DNA from: Colwellia sp. MB3u-41
Lineage (GTDB): Bacteria; Pseudomonadota; Gammaproteobacteria; Enterobacterales; Alteromonadaceae
NCBI RefSeq assembly: GCF_014076845.1
Contig: NZ_JACGUT010000079.1
Location: 310,001-374,000 of the forward strand
Reading direction: 5' to 3'
DNA: 64,000 nt
Shown here piece by piece: positions 1 to 11,090 of the stretch. Position 1 is the stretch's first letter. Each line of letters begins with the position of its first letter. The notes under the pieces are model-generated. The model saw nothing but the letters and a program-made list of their open reading frames with translations, ran no database searches and had not been told where the DNA came from. Position numbers and translations under genes: made by a program.

Positions 1-1331
1 TGCTGCTCAAGCCCTAATTCAAAGCTAGCGGCAAACATGCTTATTTGCCGCATATTGGCGTAATTACCCAGTTTTTCTAACGTAGTTGGTCCAATTTCTC
101 TGCGTGGTACGTTTACTATTCTTAAAAAAGCATTATCGTCATCTGGGTTCACAAGTACGCGTAAGAACGCCATCATGTCTTTAATTTCACTGCGAGAAAA
201 AAAAGACGTTCCGCCACTAATCTTATATGGAATACGATTGAGCATCAGTGACTTTTCTAATAAGCGTGACTGATGATTACCCCGATATAAAATCGCATAG
301 TTTTTGAATTTACTTTTATTTAAGAACTTATGGCCAATAAGCTCTCCAACAACACGCTCAATTTCATGCTCTTCATTTTTAGCCTGAATAACACGTAGCT
401 CTACACCGTAAGCGAGCTGACTAAATAATGCCTTGTCATAAACATGAGGATTGTTGGCTATTAAGGTATTAGCACATTTTAAAATGCGGCCACTAGAGCG
501 ATAATTTTGCTCTAATTTAATGAGTTTAAGTTGTGGAAAGTCTTCTCCGAGTAACACTAAGTTTTGCGGCTTAGCGCCACGCCAAGAATATATAGATTGG
601 TCATCGTCACCAACCACTGTTAAGAGGCCTTGTTCTCCGGCAATTAATTTAACTAATTCATATTGGCTAGCGTTGGTATCTTGATATTCATCGACCAACA
701 GATATTTAATTTTTTTCTGCCAGCGGGCACGCACTTCTGGAAAGTTTTTTAATAAGAGGGTTGGCGCTAAAATCAAGTCGTCAAAATCAAGCGCATTATA
801 AGCTTTCATGTGTTTTTGATAGAGCTGGTAGAATTCAGCAAACATCGTGGTGTCTGCATCACCAGCCATTTTTAGTGCCGCGTCAGGCAATAACAAATCA
901 TTTTTCCAATTGGAAATCATACTTTGTAATTTGCTGAGTAAGTCTTTGTCGCCATCAAGCTGTTCGTTAGTGAGTTCTTTCAATAAAGACAATGAGTCTT
1001 GATCATCAAATAAAGTAAAACCTGGTTTATAACCTAAAGTTTTAATTTCTTTACGAATGATATCAAGGCCCATGGAATGAAAAGTAGAAACCGTGAGACC
1101 ACGCGTTAAGCTTTTATCCATCATCTTTACCACACGCTCTTTCATTTCTCGGGCGGCTTTGTTGGTAAACGTTACCGCAGCAATGTTACGTGCTTTGTAA
1201 TCACATTTTTGAATAAGATAAGCAATTTTCTGACAAATAACCCCTGTTTTACCGCTACCCGCACCCGCAAGTACTAAGCACGGGCCAGTAACATATTTTA
1301 CCGCTTCATTTTGTCCGGGGTTAAGTTTCAT
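1..1331 (-). CDS. rep: ATP-dependent DNA helicase Rep, C-terminal part outside window
   Basis: This is the N-terminal 443 residues of an SF1A 3'-5' DNA helicase; the stop codon lies beyond the left edge. Translation from ATG at 1331 begins [17 protein letters not shown], and the Walker A motif GAGSGKT falls at about residues 23-29. Helicase motif II (DEYQDTN) follows near residue 215, then a [13 protein letters not shown]-type motif. E. coli Rep is 673 residues and helps replication forks past bound proteins. The Rep-type start and the neighbouring ilv cluster (rep lies near ilvC in enterics) favour Rep over UvrD; a separate uvrD is present at 36341-38515. The family is certain and the Rep assignment very likely. 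Confidence 0.93.
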   Translation of the reverse strand, partial: MKLNPGQNEAVKYVTGPCLVLAGAGSGKTGVICQKIAYLIQKCDYKARNIAAVTFTNKAAREMKERVVKMMDKSLTRGLTVSTFHSMGLDIIRKEIKTLGYKPGFTLFDDQDSLSLLKELTNEQLDGDKDLLSKLQSMISNWKNDLLLPDAALKMAGDADTTMFAEFYQLYQKHMKAYNALDFDDLILAPTLLLKNFPEVRARWQKKIKYLLVDEYQDTNASQYELVKLIAGEQGLLTVVGDDDQSIYSWRGAKPQNLVLLGEDFPQLKLIKLEQNYRSSGRILKCANTLIANNPHVYDKALFSQLAYGVELRVIQAKNEEHEIERVVGELIGHKFLNKSKFKNYAILYRGNHQSRLLEKSLMLNRIPYKISGGTSFFSRSEIKDMMAFLRVLVNPDDDNAFLRIVNVPRREIGPTTLEKLGNYANMRQISMFAASFELGLEQ

Positions 1332-1468
1332 CGTATTTCTACTTTAGTTTGTCTGTTTTCTGGGCGCTGATTTTACCCTGTTTGCTCTAAACCGTATAGT
1401 GAAATAGCCCTTGGTAAAATCATTAAATGTATTACAATAAGCGCATTGATGAACTATGGATAAAAATA

Positions 1469-1717
1469 ATGTTTAACGCTAAAAAGATTGAAGAAATCGC
1501 CCAACAAGTTGCTGATGCTATTCCACCTAAATTCAAAGACATTGCTAACGATATAGAAGAGAAAACCAAAGTAGTTTTACAACGTAAATTATCACAGCTT
1601 GACGTAGTGTCGCGTGAAGAGTTTGATGTGCAAACACAAGTATTATTAAAAACGCGTCAGAAACTGGCTGAATTAGAAAATAAGCTTGCTGAAATTGAAG
1701 CTAAATTAGCTGAATAA
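1469..1717 (+). CDS. ubiK: Ubiquinone biosynthesis accessory factor UbiK (YqiC/BMFP family)
   Basis: This is an 82-residue protein. It resembles E. coli YqiC/UbiK strongly in the core VVSREEFDVQTQVLL, followed by a C-terminal leucine/glutamate coiled coil. UbiK binds UbiJ and supports aerobic ubiquinone synthesis as part of the Ubi complex. The open frame extends upstream to 1427, but ATG at 1469 (MFNAKKIEEIAQQ) matches the family N-terminus and has a GGA ribosome site about 9 bases upstream. It is divergent from rep and convergent with the XRE regulator. Confidence 0.9.
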   Translation: MFNAKKIEEIAQQVADAIPPKFKDIANDIEEKTKVVLQRKLSQLDVVSREEFDVQTQVLLKTRQKLAELENKLAEIEAKLAE

Positions 1718-1729
1718 CTCGGTTGATTA

Positions 1730-1758
1730 CGATAAGTTATTGTCACAATAACTTATCG
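1730..1758. terminator. Perfect hairpin between convergent ubiK and XRE gene
   Basis: A perfect 13-bp inverted repeat (CGATAAGTTATTG and its complement) flanks a 3-base TCA loop, midway between the two convergent stop codons. There is no clear T-run on either side, so it may act as a bidirectional barrier or RNA end stabiliser rather than a canonical intrinsic terminator. Confidence 0.5.
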
Positions 1759-1770
1759 CTTAATTCAATA

Positions 1771-2493
1771 TTACAAAGAAGCTGTTTTATATAAGCGCCT
1801 TTCTATAATAAAGCCCATAATGCCCATTATAAAGAAAAACACGCCCACGATTCTCAACCTTGCATTTACGGGGTTAGCAATCAATTGACTACTTCTGCGA
1901 CTATATAGTCGTAAACCTTGGGGTAAGTTCTCTACAAATTCTTCTCCTAAAAATTGAGTAGAAAATATATACTTTACATCCCGACGTTGAGTCATCTCAA
2001 TCTTCTTTTGGTTATGGATATTAATACTGGCTTTTCGTGGAATTAACTTTTCCCAGTCATCAAATATATCTTTTGGCTCACCTGCCAACACAATCCCTTC
2101 TGAGTAGTATTTAAACTGTAACTCAGGAAACAGTATTTTACTTTGCCCTGCGTAAAATAAAGTAATAGCAAATACAATCAGCGCACTACATATATAAAGA
2201 TACCGTCGTTGATTTAATATTTTTGATTGTTGTTGCTGCTTTAACCAATGTTCAATATCAGGGATTTGACTTAATTGAGTCACTAAGTCGTTTTTGTCAA
2301 AATCAGCGATAAACTGAGATAATGATAACTCAAAAGCGGCTAACAACTTTCTAAAGGTATCGTTGGAGGGTATTGATTTATCATTTTCTAACTTGGATAA
2401 ATATGATTGTTCTATCCCAGCGATACTGGCTAAATCAGGTTGACTCATTGCTTTTGCATTTCTTAATTTTTTTAATTGTTCACCAAGCGTCAT
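1771..2493 (-). CDS. Membrane-anchored XRE-family transcriptional regulator
   Basis: This 240-residue protein has an N-terminal Cro/CI helix-turn-helix at residues 4-58 (LGEQLKKLRNAKAMSQPDLA, then SYLSKLENDKSIPS). A transmembrane helix lies at about 98-116 and a second near 214-231, so the segment of about 100 residues between them would be periplasmic. The layout suggests a one-component sensor whose DNA-binding domain sits at the membrane. The ligand and targets cannot be read from the sequence. It is monocistronic and separated from the upstream DUF418 gene by a terminator. Confidence 0.75.
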   Translation of the reverse strand: MTLGEQLKKLRNAKAMSQPDLASIAGIEQSYLSKLENDKSIPSNDTFRKLLAAFELSLSQFIADFDKNDLVTQLSQIPDIEHWLKQQQQSKILNQRRYLYICSALIVFAITLFYAGQSKILFPELQFKYYSEGIVLAGEPKDIFDDWEKLIPRKASINIHNQKKIEMTQRRDVKYIFSTQFLGEEFVENLPQGLRLYSRRSSQLIANPVNARLRIVGVFFFIMGIMGFIIERRLYKTASL

Positions 2494-2650
2494 TTGCTTT
2501 TCCTTTTTAAATAATTATATTGAAATGCCGTCGACAGCAGAACTATTCTTGGTTATTCCTGCAATAATATAAAGGTGAATATTTAAGAATACCGTTGAAT
2601 ATAGTGGTGTTTTTTAAGTTTACTTAATAAGTATAACAATTTTTACCTTT

Positions 2651-2690
2651 AAAAATAAAAAAGCAGCCAACGGCTGCTTGTTATTTTTAC
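2651..2690 (-). terminator. Intrinsic terminator of the DUF418 gene
   Basis: On the minus strand, AAGCAGCC-GTT-GGCTGCTT forms an 8-bp stem followed by TTTTATTTTT. It lies 28 bases past the DUF418 stop codon. Confidence 0.85.
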
Positions 2691-2717
2691 GCATAAACGC
2701 GGGTAAATTTACAGCAC

Positions 2718-4160
2718 TTATAACTTCATTGTCTGCATTCTTTTATAAGTTAAACTACGCCATAACCATTCCATTGGCCCGAAACGGTAGCGATTTAACC
2801 ACCATTTAGACAAGAATATTTGAGCAACAATAATCGCTAAAACAATCAGCATTTGTGGTGCTCTTGATATTTCTCCATATTGACCGCCTGCATAACCATA
2901 AAAGATACTGGTTAAAATAACAGAGTGCATCAAGTAATTGGTCAGTGCCATTTGACCCATAGGTGAAAATGCTAAAAAGAATTTTTGCCACTTTTGTTTG
3001 TTTAACGCACAAATAACCAAACCTAAATATCCAGCCGACAACAAGTATTGACCCATATAAAAAAGTATTTGCCCTACCCCCTGCAGTATCCCCGAGATCC
3101 CTGCCGCAGGGTGCTGTATAATTAAAATACTCGCAATATTTAGTGGAATACCTATACCAAGACCGACACGAGCCAACAGTTTAAAAAAGGTATGGTGCTC
3201 TTGGTGTTTGGTTATTTTTTCTGTCACCACCAGCCAAAAACCTAAAATAAATATTGGCATTAAAACAACCAACGACATAATAGGTGTGAACATCAACATA
3301 AAGCCAGCAAAACTAAAGCGATATTTTGTTGCCTCCCAGTAAGTGCCTTTCATGAAGGCTGCGTCTTCTTCAGCGATATCGGCGAGTAACTCTTTACGCT
3401 GCTCTAACGTATCTGCAATCGTTATTTCTCTTATTTCTTCATCTGAAGGCATAACAAATAAAGTTTCTGCTGATATAGAGTCTAGATCATCAGTGATCTT
3501 ATTCGTTGGTGTAATAACCTCAACATTGTTTTCTAGTTGTTGCTCAACAACTGTAAAAATATCAAGTTCGTTTTGCCACATTTCTTGATACTTAGGCTCA
3601 CTAAAAACCATCCCAAAGATAGAGGCGCCGACACTGACAATAAAAATAGGTATCGCGAACCACATTAGTGCTAATTTAAGATAAGCTTTTGGGTCTTCTG
3701 TTTTCTTGTAAGAAACCCATGCTAATAAAAGTAAGCCTGCAATAGCGTAGTCATGTAAAATATCGCCACCCCATACGAAAATCATATGAGCTAGTCCGAT
3801 AATTAACAGCACAACCATACGACGAATAAACCAAGCACCAAAAGGCCTACCGACTTCTTTGGCACGTAAGAGCATAACCGCAAAGCCCATTCCAAAGATA
3901 AGGGCAAATAATTTATAAAATTTACCTTCAACAAAACAACGGATTAACCAACCAACCGCATGGTCAATACCCGTTAATGTTGTGTCGTGGGCACCTAAAG
4001 AAATAATTGCACGGTTAAACCATTCAATATTCATCAATAAAATACCGACCAGGGCTAGCCCGCGTAAAATATCTAAGGCATCGACACGTTTATGTTTATC
4101 TAAGGGTTGCAACTGAGGAGTGGGTATTACTGATTCATCTTCTTGGCTTACTTGCATCAT
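2718..4160 (-). CDS. DUF418 family (YeiB-like) inner-membrane protein
   Basis: This is a 480-residue polytopic membrane protein. It starts with a short polar tail, then RVDALDILRGLALVGILLMN, the hallmark N-terminus of DUF418 proteins. The C-terminal DUF418 region is also recognisable (PMGQMALTNYLMHSVI, then FGPMEWLWRSLTY near the end). A polar, acidic loop of about 80 residues near 190-275 is predicted to lie outside the membrane. DUF418 proteins are related in fold to acyltransferase-3 membrane proteins, but their function is unproven. Two adjacent ATG codons (4160 and 4157) are both possible starts. It is a single-gene unit with its own terminator. Confidence 0.85.
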   Translation of the reverse strand: MMQVSQEDESVIPTPQLQPLDKHKRVDALDILRGLALVGILLMNIEWFNRAIISLGAHDTTLTGIDHAVGWLIRCFVEGKFYKLFALIFGMGFAVMLLRAKEVGRPFGAWFIRRMVVLLIIGLAHMIFVWGGDILHDYAIAGLLLLAWVSYKKTEDPKAYLKLALMWFAIPIFIVSVGASIFGMVFSEPKYQEMWQNELDIFTVVEQQLENNVEVITPTNKITDDLDSISAETLFVMPSDEEIREITIADTLEQRKELLADIAEEDAAFMKGTYWEATKYRFSFAGFMLMFTPIMSLVVLMPIFILGFWLVVTEKITKHQEHHTFFKLLARVGLGIGIPLNIASILIIQHPAAGISGILQGVGQILFYMGQYLLSAGYLGLVICALNKQKWQKFFLAFSPMGQMALTNYLMHSVILTSIFYGYAGGQYGEISRAPQMLIVLAIIVAQIFLSKWWLNRYRFGPMEWLWRSLTYKRMQTMKL

Positions 4161-4227
4161 GAATTGTCCATATAATTTTTATGGAGATAGAATAAACTAA
4201 TTTTTATGCAATTGAAAAGTATAAAAT

Positions 4228-4256
4228 GTAAAAGGCCACTTCAATTAAAGTGGCTT
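4228..4256 (-). terminator. Intrinsic terminator of the ilv operon
   Basis: On the minus strand, GCCACTT-TAATTG-AAGTGGC forms a 7-bp stem followed by CTTTTACATTTT. It lies 40 bases past the ilvA stop and closes the ilvGMEDA unit. Confidence 0.75.
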
Positions 4257-4297
4257 TAGTACTTGATCAGTAAAGGTTATTTAAATAATTTGTCGAC

Positions 4298-5869
4298 TTA
4301 ACTTAAAAACGCTTGATAAGCTTTATTTTCGGTTTCTTCTTGCCATTCATAACCTAAATCTTTGAGATGATTAAAAAAGGCGAGCTGATCATCATTTTTG
4401 ACTTCAAAACCGGCTAATACTTGACCAAAAGCCGCACCATGATTACGGTAATGAAATAAAGTAATATTCCAATGCTCACCTAAGGTATCTAAAAATTTTT
4501 CCAATGCGCCTGGGTATTCAGGAAACTGAAAACGAAAAATACGCTCTGGGATTGGTGAAGAATTTTGGCCGCCAATCATATAACGGACATGAAGTTTAGC
4601 TAATTCGTTATCAGTAAGGTCTGTTGCTCGATAATTTTTTTCAGTTAACTGTGAAAGTAAGTGCTCTCTGTCTTCTTCGCCACTGGTTCTAACACCAACG
4701 AAAATATTAGCATTTTTATGACTACCATCAGCTTTTGTTGCATAACGGTAATTAAATTCAGTGATCACTCGTCCGTCTAGTGCATGACAGAATGTTCTAA
4801 AACTACCTTTCTTTTCTGGAATTTTTACGGCAAGCACCGCTTCTTTTTGCTCACCTAATTCACATCGCTCTGAGATATATCGTAACGTATGAAAGTTCAT
4901 ATTAGCGCCAGACAGAATGGCAGCTAATGCTTCATTTCCAACACTCGTCTTACAATACTTCTGTAAACCTGCCAATGAAAGTGCGCCGGCAGGTTCAGAA
5001 ATCACCCGCGTTTGTTCAAATATATCTTTGATAGAGCTACAAATTTCATCCGTTGTAACAGTGATCACATCATCACAATAATGCTTAATGACATTAAAGG
5101 TGTTCTCTCCAATTCTCTTTACGGCAACCCCGTCAGCAAAAAGTCCCACTTGTTCTAAGTCGACAGGTTTACCCGCTGCCATAGCGGCTTTTAAGCAAGC
5201 AGAATCTTCTGCTTCAACACCGATCACTTTTATATTGGGTCGTAGCTGCTTTAAATAAACCGACATACCTGCCAGTAAACCACCGCCACCGACTGGAATA
5301 AAAACAACGTCAACTTTTGGGTGCTGCTGTAAAATTTCTTTGGCAACCGTGCCTTGTCCAGCGATAATATCAACATCGTCAAAAGGAGGAACTATTGTTT
5401 TATTTTCATCACGAGCAAAAGCGAACGAGGCTACTTGCGCTTCATTAAAGCTTTTACCCACTAAACGTACTTCGGCGCCAAAACGTCGAACATTATCAAC
5501 TTTGATATCGGGTGTTGTTATCGGCATAACAATCGTGGCTTTAATACCGAGCTTATTTGCAGCAAGTGCCAAGCCCTGAGCATGATTACCAGCAGAAGCA
5601 GCAATAACCCCATGAATACACTGCTCTTCTGTTAAATTAACAAGTTTATTATAAGCACCGCGTATCTTAAAAGAATGAACAGGTTGCTGGTCTTCACGTT
5701 TAAGAAAAATTTGATTACCTAAACGTGATGACAACTTAGTGAGCGGCGTTAACTCACTTTCAATCGCAACATCATAGACAGGCGCCAAGAGGATTCTTCG
5801 CAAATAATCGAGTGCTTGTTCTTGCGTTGCTTTTGCAAGCACTAAAGCTTGCTGTTCAGCTTCAGTCAT
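4298..5869 (-). CDS. ilvA: Threonine deaminase (threonine ammonia-lyase), biosynthetic
   Basis: IlvA deaminates threonine to 2-oxobutanoate, the first step dedicated to isoleucine. The protein is 523 residues (E. coli 514). The PLP lysine is K68 in HSFKIRGAYNKL, and the glycine-rich phosphate loop GGGGLLAG lies near residue 195. The long C-terminal half, with two ACT-like regulatory modules (EKKGSFRTFCHAL and FPEYPGALEKFLDTLG), marks the isoleucine-inhibited biosynthetic enzyme rather than the catabolic TdcB. It is the last gene of the ilv operon, 35 bases after ilvD, with a GGA ribosome site upstream of ATG 5869. Confidence 0.96.
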   Translation of the reverse strand: MTEAEQQALVLAKATQEQALDYLRRILLAPVYDVAIESELTPLTKLSSRLGNQIFLKREDQQPVHSFKIRGAYNKLVNLTEEQCIHGVIAASAGNHAQGLALAANKLGIKATIVMPITTPDIKVDNVRRFGAEVRLVGKSFNEAQVASFAFARDENKTIVPPFDDVDIIAGQGTVAKEILQQHPKVDVVFIPVGGGGLLAGMSVYLKQLRPNIKVIGVEAEDSACLKAAMAAGKPVDLEQVGLFADGVAVKRIGENTFNVIKHYCDDVITVTTDEICSSIKDIFEQTRVISEPAGALSLAGLQKYCKTSVGNEALAAILSGANMNFHTLRYISERCELGEQKEAVLAVKIPEKKGSFRTFCHALDGRVITEFNYRYATKADGSHKNANIFVGVRTSGEEDREHLLSQLTEKNYRATDLTDNELAKLHVRYMIGGQNSSPIPERIFRFQFPEYPGALEKFLDTLGEHWNITLFHYRNHGAAFGQVLAGFEVKNDDQLAFFNHLKDLGYEWQEETENKAYQAFLS

Positions 5870-5904
5870 TATATATTTTCCAAAAGGTCATCAAGAAATT
5901 CACC

Positions 5905-7767
5905 TTACGCTCCAACTAAGCCATCAAGTAAGTCACGATTACGTACGGCGCCTTTATCGGCACTTGTAGCCAACATCGCATAGTTTTTCAGCGCATAGCT
6001 AATTGGGCGTACACGGTTAAATGGTTTCCAAGCATCTTTACCTTTGGCGTCCATATTAGCGCGACGCTCAGCTAATATTGCTTCGCTGACATTTACTGTA
6101 ATCTCACGATTAGGGATATCAATATGAATAATGTCACCTTGCTCTACTAAGGCAATCGTACCGCCACTGCCCGCTTCAGGAGAAACATGACCAATAGATA
6201 ACCCAGAAGTACCACCAGAGAAACGGCCATCGGTTAACAACGCACATTCTTTACCTAAACCCATTGATTTTAAGTAAGTGGTTGGGTAAAGCATTTCTTG
6301 CATGCCTGGACCGCCTTTAGGGCCCTCGTAACGAATGACAACCACTTCACCAGCAACAACCTTGCCCGCCAAGATACCAGAAACCGCATCATCTTGGCTT
6401 TCAAAAACATGAGCTGGGCCCGTAAAGACTAAATTATCATCGGATACACCAGCCGTTTTAACAACACAACCATCAGGGGCAATATTACCGGCTAATACCG
6501 CTAAACCGCCTTCCAATGAATACGCGTGCTCAAGTGAACGTATACAACCGTTTTCACGATCGTCATCAACACTATCCCAACGACAATCTTGGCTAAATGC
6601 TTTAACCGTGCGGATACCCGCTGGTCCCGCACGGAAAAAGTCAATAACACTTTGGTCTTTCGTTAACGTGATGTCATATTTTTCTAACATTTCATCAAGT
6701 GTTAAACCGAGCACGTTTTTGATATTCATGGTTAATAAGTTGGCGCGTGCTAACTCACCTAAAATAGCAATGACACCACCAGCGCGATGCACATCTTCCA
6801 TATGGTATTTAGGGGTAGAAGGCGCAACTTTACATAACTGCGGCACAATTCTAGATAAGCGGTCCATGTCTTTCATAGTAAAATCGATATTAGCTTCTTG
6901 CGCTGCGGCGATTAAATGCAGCACCGTATTCGTTGAACCACCCATCGCAATATCTAAACAGGTGGCATTTTCGAACGCCGCTTTGTTAGCGATATTACGT
7001 GGTAAGGCTGATTCGTCGTTTTCTTGATAATAGCGCTTGGTTAATTTTACAATTTCTTTACCTGCATTTAAAAATAATTGCTCACGGTCAGCATGGGTTG
7101 CAAGCATTGAACCGTTACCCGGTTGTGCTAAACCTAACGCTTCTGCTAAACAATTCATTGAATTAGCGGTAAACATACCTGAACATGAACCACAAGTAGG
7201 ACAAGCGGAACGTTCAACTTGATCACTTTGTGCATCAGAGACTTTGGGATCAGCGCCTTGTATCATTGCGTCAACAAGATCAAGTTTGATAATTTGGTTT
7301 GATAATTTAGTTTTTCCAGCTTCCATTGGGCCACCGGAAACAAAAATCACAGGAATATTTAAGCGCATAGCGGCCATTAACATACCCGGTGTGATTTTGT
7401 CACAGTTAGAAATACAAACCATGGCATCAGCACAATGTGCATTGACCATGTATTCAACTGAGTCGGCTATTAAGTCGCGTGATGGCAAACTGTAAAGCAT
7501 GCCGCTGTGTCCCATAGCAATACCGTCATCAACCGCAATAGTATTAAATTCTTTAGCAACGCCACCTGCCTCTTCGATAGCGCCAGCAACAAGTTGCCCC
7601 ATATCTTTTAAATGCACATGACCTGGTACAAATTGGGTAAATGAATTAACAACGGCAATAATCGGTTTACCAAAATCATTATCCGTCATTCCTGTCGCGC
7701 GCCACAAAGCACGAGCACCAGCCATATTACGGCCTTGAGTAGAAGTTGCAGATCTTAATTTAGGCAT
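5905..7767 (-). CDS. ilvD: Dihydroxy-acid dehydratase
   Basis: This is a 620-residue Fe-S dehydratase (E. coli 616). It converts the dihydroxy acids of the valine and isoleucine pathways to their 2-keto acids. The cluster-binding cysteines are visible in [11 protein letters not shown] (about residue 120) and [11 protein letters not shown] (about 195), and the C-terminal [19 protein letters not shown] motif is intact. It lies between ilvE and ilvA on the same strand. The 230-base gap upstream, which contains a hairpin, leaves room for partial uncoupling from ilvE. Confidence 0.97.
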   Translation of the reverse strand: MPKLRSATSTQGRNMAGARALWRATGMTDNDFGKPIIAVVNSFTQFVPGHVHLKDMGQLVAGAIEEAGGVAKEFNTIAVDDGIAMGHSGMLYSLPSRDLIADSVEYMVNAHCADAMVCISNCDKITPGMLMAAMRLNIPVIFVSGGPMEAGKTKLSNQIIKLDLVDAMIQGADPKVSDAQSDQVERSACPTCGSCSGMFTANSMNCLAEALGLAQPGNGSMLATHADREQLFLNAGKEIVKLTKRYYQENDESALPRNIANKAAFENATCLDIAMGGSTNTVLHLIAAAQEANIDFTMKDMDRLSRIVPQLCKVAPSTPKYHMEDVHRAGGVIAILGELARANLLTMNIKNVLGLTLDEMLEKYDITLTKDQSVIDFFRAGPAGIRTVKAFSQDCRWDSVDDDRENGCIRSLEHAYSLEGGLAVLAGNIAPDGCVVKTAGVSDDNLVFTGPAHVFESQDDAVSGILAGKVVAGEVVVIRYEGPKGGPGMQEMLYPTTYLKSMGLGKECALLTDGRFSGGTSGLSIGHVSPEAGSGGTIALVEQGDIIHIDIPNREITVNVSEAILAERRANMDAKGKDAWKPFNRVRPISYALKNYAMLATSADKGAVRNRDLLDGLVGA

Positions 7768-7844
7768 GATAGTTACATTCCAATGAATAATATTGATGAA
7801 TATTTGTGAAAGTTTTATTTTGAAAGCGACTTAATCAGTAAGCT

Positions 7845-7875
7845 TTTAAAATAAAACCTCAGAGGTTTTATTTAT
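7845..7875 (-). terminator. Hairpin in the ilvE-ilvD gap
   Basis: A near-perfect inverted repeat (AATAAAACCT and AGGTTTTATT around a tiny loop) is followed on the minus strand by a T/A-rich tail. It lies about 130 bases after ilvE and 80 before ilvD. It could be a leaky terminator or processing site that tunes ilvDA relative to ilvGME. Confidence 0.45.
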
Positions 7876-7997
7876 AGTTTTCTGTGGTAACTCAACTCTG
7901 CGTCATTTAGCACTTTAACAAGAAAAGAACACGGAGCTTATAAGTGAGTATTAAGATGCCGATAAAGTCTATATAACAAAGAGTTAAGTTATTGCAA

Positions 7998-8924
7998 CTA
8001 TTTAACAGGATCTAACCAGTTGTCAGGTACTTCTGTAGTTCCGTTAAAAATACCAAAAAATGCTTCTTGAATAGCTTTAGTAATAGGTCCACGAGAACCA
8101 TTACCTACCAGCATACCGTCCACTGATTTTACCGGTACAACTTCCGTTGCTGTGCCACACATAAAGAACTCATCAACTAAGTACAATGACTCACGAGAAA
8201 TAGGCTCTTCACGAACTTCATAGCCAAGCTGCTCGGCAAGAAAAAACACGGTATCGCGCGTTAGACCTTGTAAAATAGAAGCTGTTCCAGGAGGGGTATA
8301 AAGAATACCTTTGCGGATCAAAAATAAATTTTGTCCTGCTCCTTCACTAACCATATTATTGATATCAAGTGCGACGCCTTCAGCATAACCATGACGAGCA
8401 GCTTCGGCTGAAATCAATTGTGATGAAAGGTAATTACCACCAGCCTTTGCTGCTGTTGGCATCGTATTCGGTGCTAATCGATTCCAACTTGACACCCCAA
8501 CTTCTACGCCATTTTCAATAGCGTCAGCGCCTAAATAAGCTTCCCAACTAAATGCAGCAATCATAACATCCGCTTTTGCATCAATAGGTGGACGTAAACC
8601 CATACCAATATCGCCTAAAAAGGCCAATGGACGTAAATAAGCTGAAGCTAAACCATTTTTAGCGACAGCATCTTTACAAGCTTGAACAATTTCTTCTTGG
8701 GTAAAAGGGATATTCATGCGATAAATTTTAGCTGAATCGAATAAACGTTTAATATGTTCTTCTAGACGAAAAATACACGTACCTTTGTGAGTATCGTATG
8801 CGCGAATACCTTCAAATACTGAAGAACCGTAATGCAACGCGTGACTCATTACATGTACGGTAGCGTTTTGCCACGGCATGAGTTCACCATTAAACCAAAT
8901 GAGTTCTGCATTTACTTTAGCCAT
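7998..8924 (-). CDS. ilvE: Branched-chain amino acid aminotransferase
   Basis: This is a 308-residue class IV PLP aminotransferase (E. coli 309). It makes valine, leucine and isoleucine from their keto acids and glutamate. The family N-terminus WFNGELMPWQNATVHVMSHA, the PLP lysine region TAAKAGGNYLSSQLI near residue 160, and the FMCGTATEVVPV cofactor motif are all present. It is the third gene of the ilvGMEDA operon, about 115 bases after ilvM. Confidence 0.96.
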   Translation of the reverse strand: MAKVNAELIWFNGELMPWQNATVHVMSHALHYGSSVFEGIRAYDTHKGTCIFRLEEHIKRLFDSAKIYRMNIPFTQEEIVQACKDAVAKNGLASAYLRPLAFLGDIGMGLRPPIDAKADVMIAAFSWEAYLGADAIENGVEVGVSSWNRLAPNTMPTAAKAGGNYLSSQLISAEAARHGYAEGVALDINNMVSEGAGQNLFLIRKGILYTPPGTASILQGLTRDTVFFLAEQLGYEVREEPISRESLYLVDEFFMCGTATEVVPVKSVDGMLVGNGSRGPITKAIQEAFFGIFNGTTEVPDNWLDPVK

Positions 8925-9039
8925 TTTTTTTCCTAATTTATAATACTTTTAACGAGTTAGCTGTAGTTTAATCACCCAACTAACTCTGAATTTTTATGGG
9001 TGCTTGTCGCGCAATGATTATAACTGGTTATGAACAATA

Positions 9040-9285
9040 TTACTGCGTGGTATTTTTGTCTACCTTAACGTCTTTGATATCAATCAGTTTATTAATTTGA
9101 TCAACCAAAAGTGAAATAGGTCGCTCACTGCGTACCATCAATTCTATCGTACCAATATTAGTCCCTGTATTAACTTTCGCTTTAATACCTTCGATTAGAA
9201 AACCGCGGTAGCGAGCAACTTGTAAAATACGTTCTAAAACCACTTGCTTATCATCAGCCTTTATACGTAATTGATAATGATTCAT
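9040..9285 (-). CDS. ilvM: Acetolactate synthase II small (regulatory) subunit
   Basis: This 81-residue protein is a single ACT domain, the short IlvM type rather than the roughly 160-residue IlvN/IlvH type. Its sequence (YQLRIKADDKQVVLERILQV, then GFLIEGIKAKV) fits the ACT beta-alpha-beta pattern. It starts one base after the ilvG stop codon, so translation is probably coupled and the subunits made in step. It supports the catalytic subunit IlvG. Confidence 0.92.
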   Translation of the reverse strand: MNHYQLRIKADDKQVVLERILQVARYRGFLIEGIKAKVNTGTNIGTIELMVRSERPISLLVDQINKLIDIKDVKVDKNTTQ

Positions 9286-9286
9286 C

Positions 9287-10951
9287 TTAAGTACTCTCCA
9301 TCATTTTATCATTGGCTGTATTAGGGGGTACTAGCGGCCAAACATTGTCTGCTGCATCTATTTTAACTTGTAAAAGGTAAGGGCCGTCATGTTCAAGCAT
9401 CTCTTCTATTGCTGCAGAAACCTCTTCTTTACGACTCACCTGTTTAGCTTTGATATCAAAAGCATTAGCGAGCATGACAAAGTCTGGGTTGTCAGAAAGA
9501 TCGGTTTCACTTAAGCGCCCTTGAAAAAATAAATCTTGCCATTGGCGGACCATACCTAGCTTGGCATTATCTATTAGCACAATTTTTACTGGTAACTGAA
9601 AACGCTTAATTGTCGCTAATTCCTGAATATTCATCATGATGGAACCATCACCAGAAACAGTAATAATGCAATCTGTTGGACGACTCACTTGTGCACCGAT
9701 CGCTGCTGGTAAACCAAAGCCCATAGTGCCCATACCAGCACTGGTTAGAAAGTTACTCGGATGATCAAATGACATATGCTGTGCCGCCCACATTTGATGT
9801 TGACCAACATCAGTGGTAACGCAGGTATTTTGGGGCATTTTTTCACTGATTTCTTTAAGGACGGCTGGCGCAAAAATAGTCTGACCAGGATGATTGTAAT
9901 CCCAACCAAAATCAGCTTTCATTTGTTGACATTTTTGTTGCCAACTTTTGATTTCTAAAGGAATAGCTAAGGCGGGCAAATTTGTTTTTAAATCACCTAA
10001 AATAGCAGAGTCAGCCGCTCGGCGTTTATTAATTTCAGCGGTATCAATATCAAAATGAATAACTTTTGCATTGGGCGCAAATTCACTTAACTTCCCCGTA
10101 ACCCGGTCATCAAAACGTGCGCCAACAACCACTAATAAATCACTTCCTTGAACCGCTAAATTTGCCGCTTTTGTGCCGTGCATGCCGAGCATGCCTAAGT
10201 AGTTTTCGTTGTCTGGTGAAATAGAACCTAAGCCTTTTAATGTTGAAACGCTCGGTATATGAGTAATATCAATAAAACCGCGCAATTCATCAACAGCATT
10301 TGCCATGCCGACGCCACCACCCACATATAAAACAGGTTGTTTAGCATGACAAAGCATAGCAATTGCAGAACCAACATTAGCAGGTGGTAAGTTAACTTTA
10401 TTTTTCAACGTTGATACAACACTGCCTTGGCTAACTACATGTGCCATCTGAATATCTTTAGGAATATCAACAAGAACAGGTCCCTGCCTGCCTTCAAGTG
10501 CTATAGCAAAAGCTTGGTGCAATACTTTTTCGAGATCATTAATATCTGTCACCTGAAAGGAATGCTTGGTACAGGCTAATGACAAACCAAAAATATCAAT
10601 TTCTTGAAAAGCATCAGAGCCCATCACCGAGGTAGCAACTTGTCCGGTTATGGCAACAATCGGAATAGAATCAGCAAGCGCATCAGCAAGGCCGGTAATG
10701 AGGTTAGTCGCACCAGGACCAGAAGTCGCAAAACAAACCCCTACTTTGCCGGCGGCTCTTGCATAACCTACCGCTGAGAATGCGGCACCTTGTTCATGAC
10801 GACACAAAAAGTGTTGGATATCACTATCGGTAAGTGCATCATAAATTGGCATTATAGCGCCACCAGGATAACCAAAAACATGCTCAACACCATGCTGCTG
10901 AAGTACGTCAAAAAGTAAAGAACCGCCTGTTTGTTTCTTTTCACTTGTCAT
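9287..10951 (-). CDS. ilvG: Acetolactate synthase II large (catalytic) subunit
   Basis: This is a TPP- and FAD-dependent synthase of 554 residues (E. coli about 548). It condenses pyruvate with pyruvate or 2-oxobutanoate. The [15 protein letters not shown]-terminus, the catalytic-Glu region [16 protein letters not shown] and the TPP motif GDGSIMMN with its downstream NN-type segment are intact, with no frameshift of the kind that inactivates ilvG in E. coli K-12. ATG at 10951 is preferred over an in-frame TTG at 10972 because a GGGG ribosome site sits about 10 bases upstream. It is the first structural gene of the operon and follows the ilvL attenuator. Confidence 0.96.
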   Translation of the reverse strand: MTSEKKQTGGSLLFDVLQQHGVEHVFGYPGGAIMPIYDALTDSDIQHFLCRHEQGAAFSAVGYARAAGKVGVCFATSGPGATNLITGLADALADSIPIVAITGQVATSVMGSDAFQEIDIFGLSLACTKHSFQVTDINDLEKVLHQAFAIALEGRQGPVLVDIPKDIQMAHVVSQGSVVSTLKNKVNLPPANVGSAIAMLCHAKQPVLYVGGGVGMANAVDELRGFIDITHIPSVSTLKGLGSISPDNENYLGMLGMHGTKAANLAVQGSDLLVVVGARFDDRVTGKLSEFAPNAKVIHFDIDTAEINKRRAADSAILGDLKTNLPALAIPLEIKSWQQKCQQMKADFGWDYNHPGQTIFAPAVLKEISEKMPQNTCVTTDVGQHQMWAAQHMSFDHPSNFLTSAGMGTMGFGLPAAIGAQVSRPTDCIITVSGDGSIMMNIQELATIKRFQLPVKIVLIDNAKLGMVRQWQDLFFQGRLSETDLSDNPDFVMLANAFDIKAKQVSRKEEVSAAIEEMLEHDGPYLLQVKIDAADNVWPLVPPNTANDKMMEST

Positions 10952-11090
10952 CTTTTTTTTAACCCCACCCAACTGAATATATTTTGCATAACTGTTAGTT
11001 TGAGCTTTCTCCCTTATGCTAAATTTTTATGATTTATTGATACAAAATATTGATTTAAACGCTGCACGCTATTATTCAAATATTTATCTA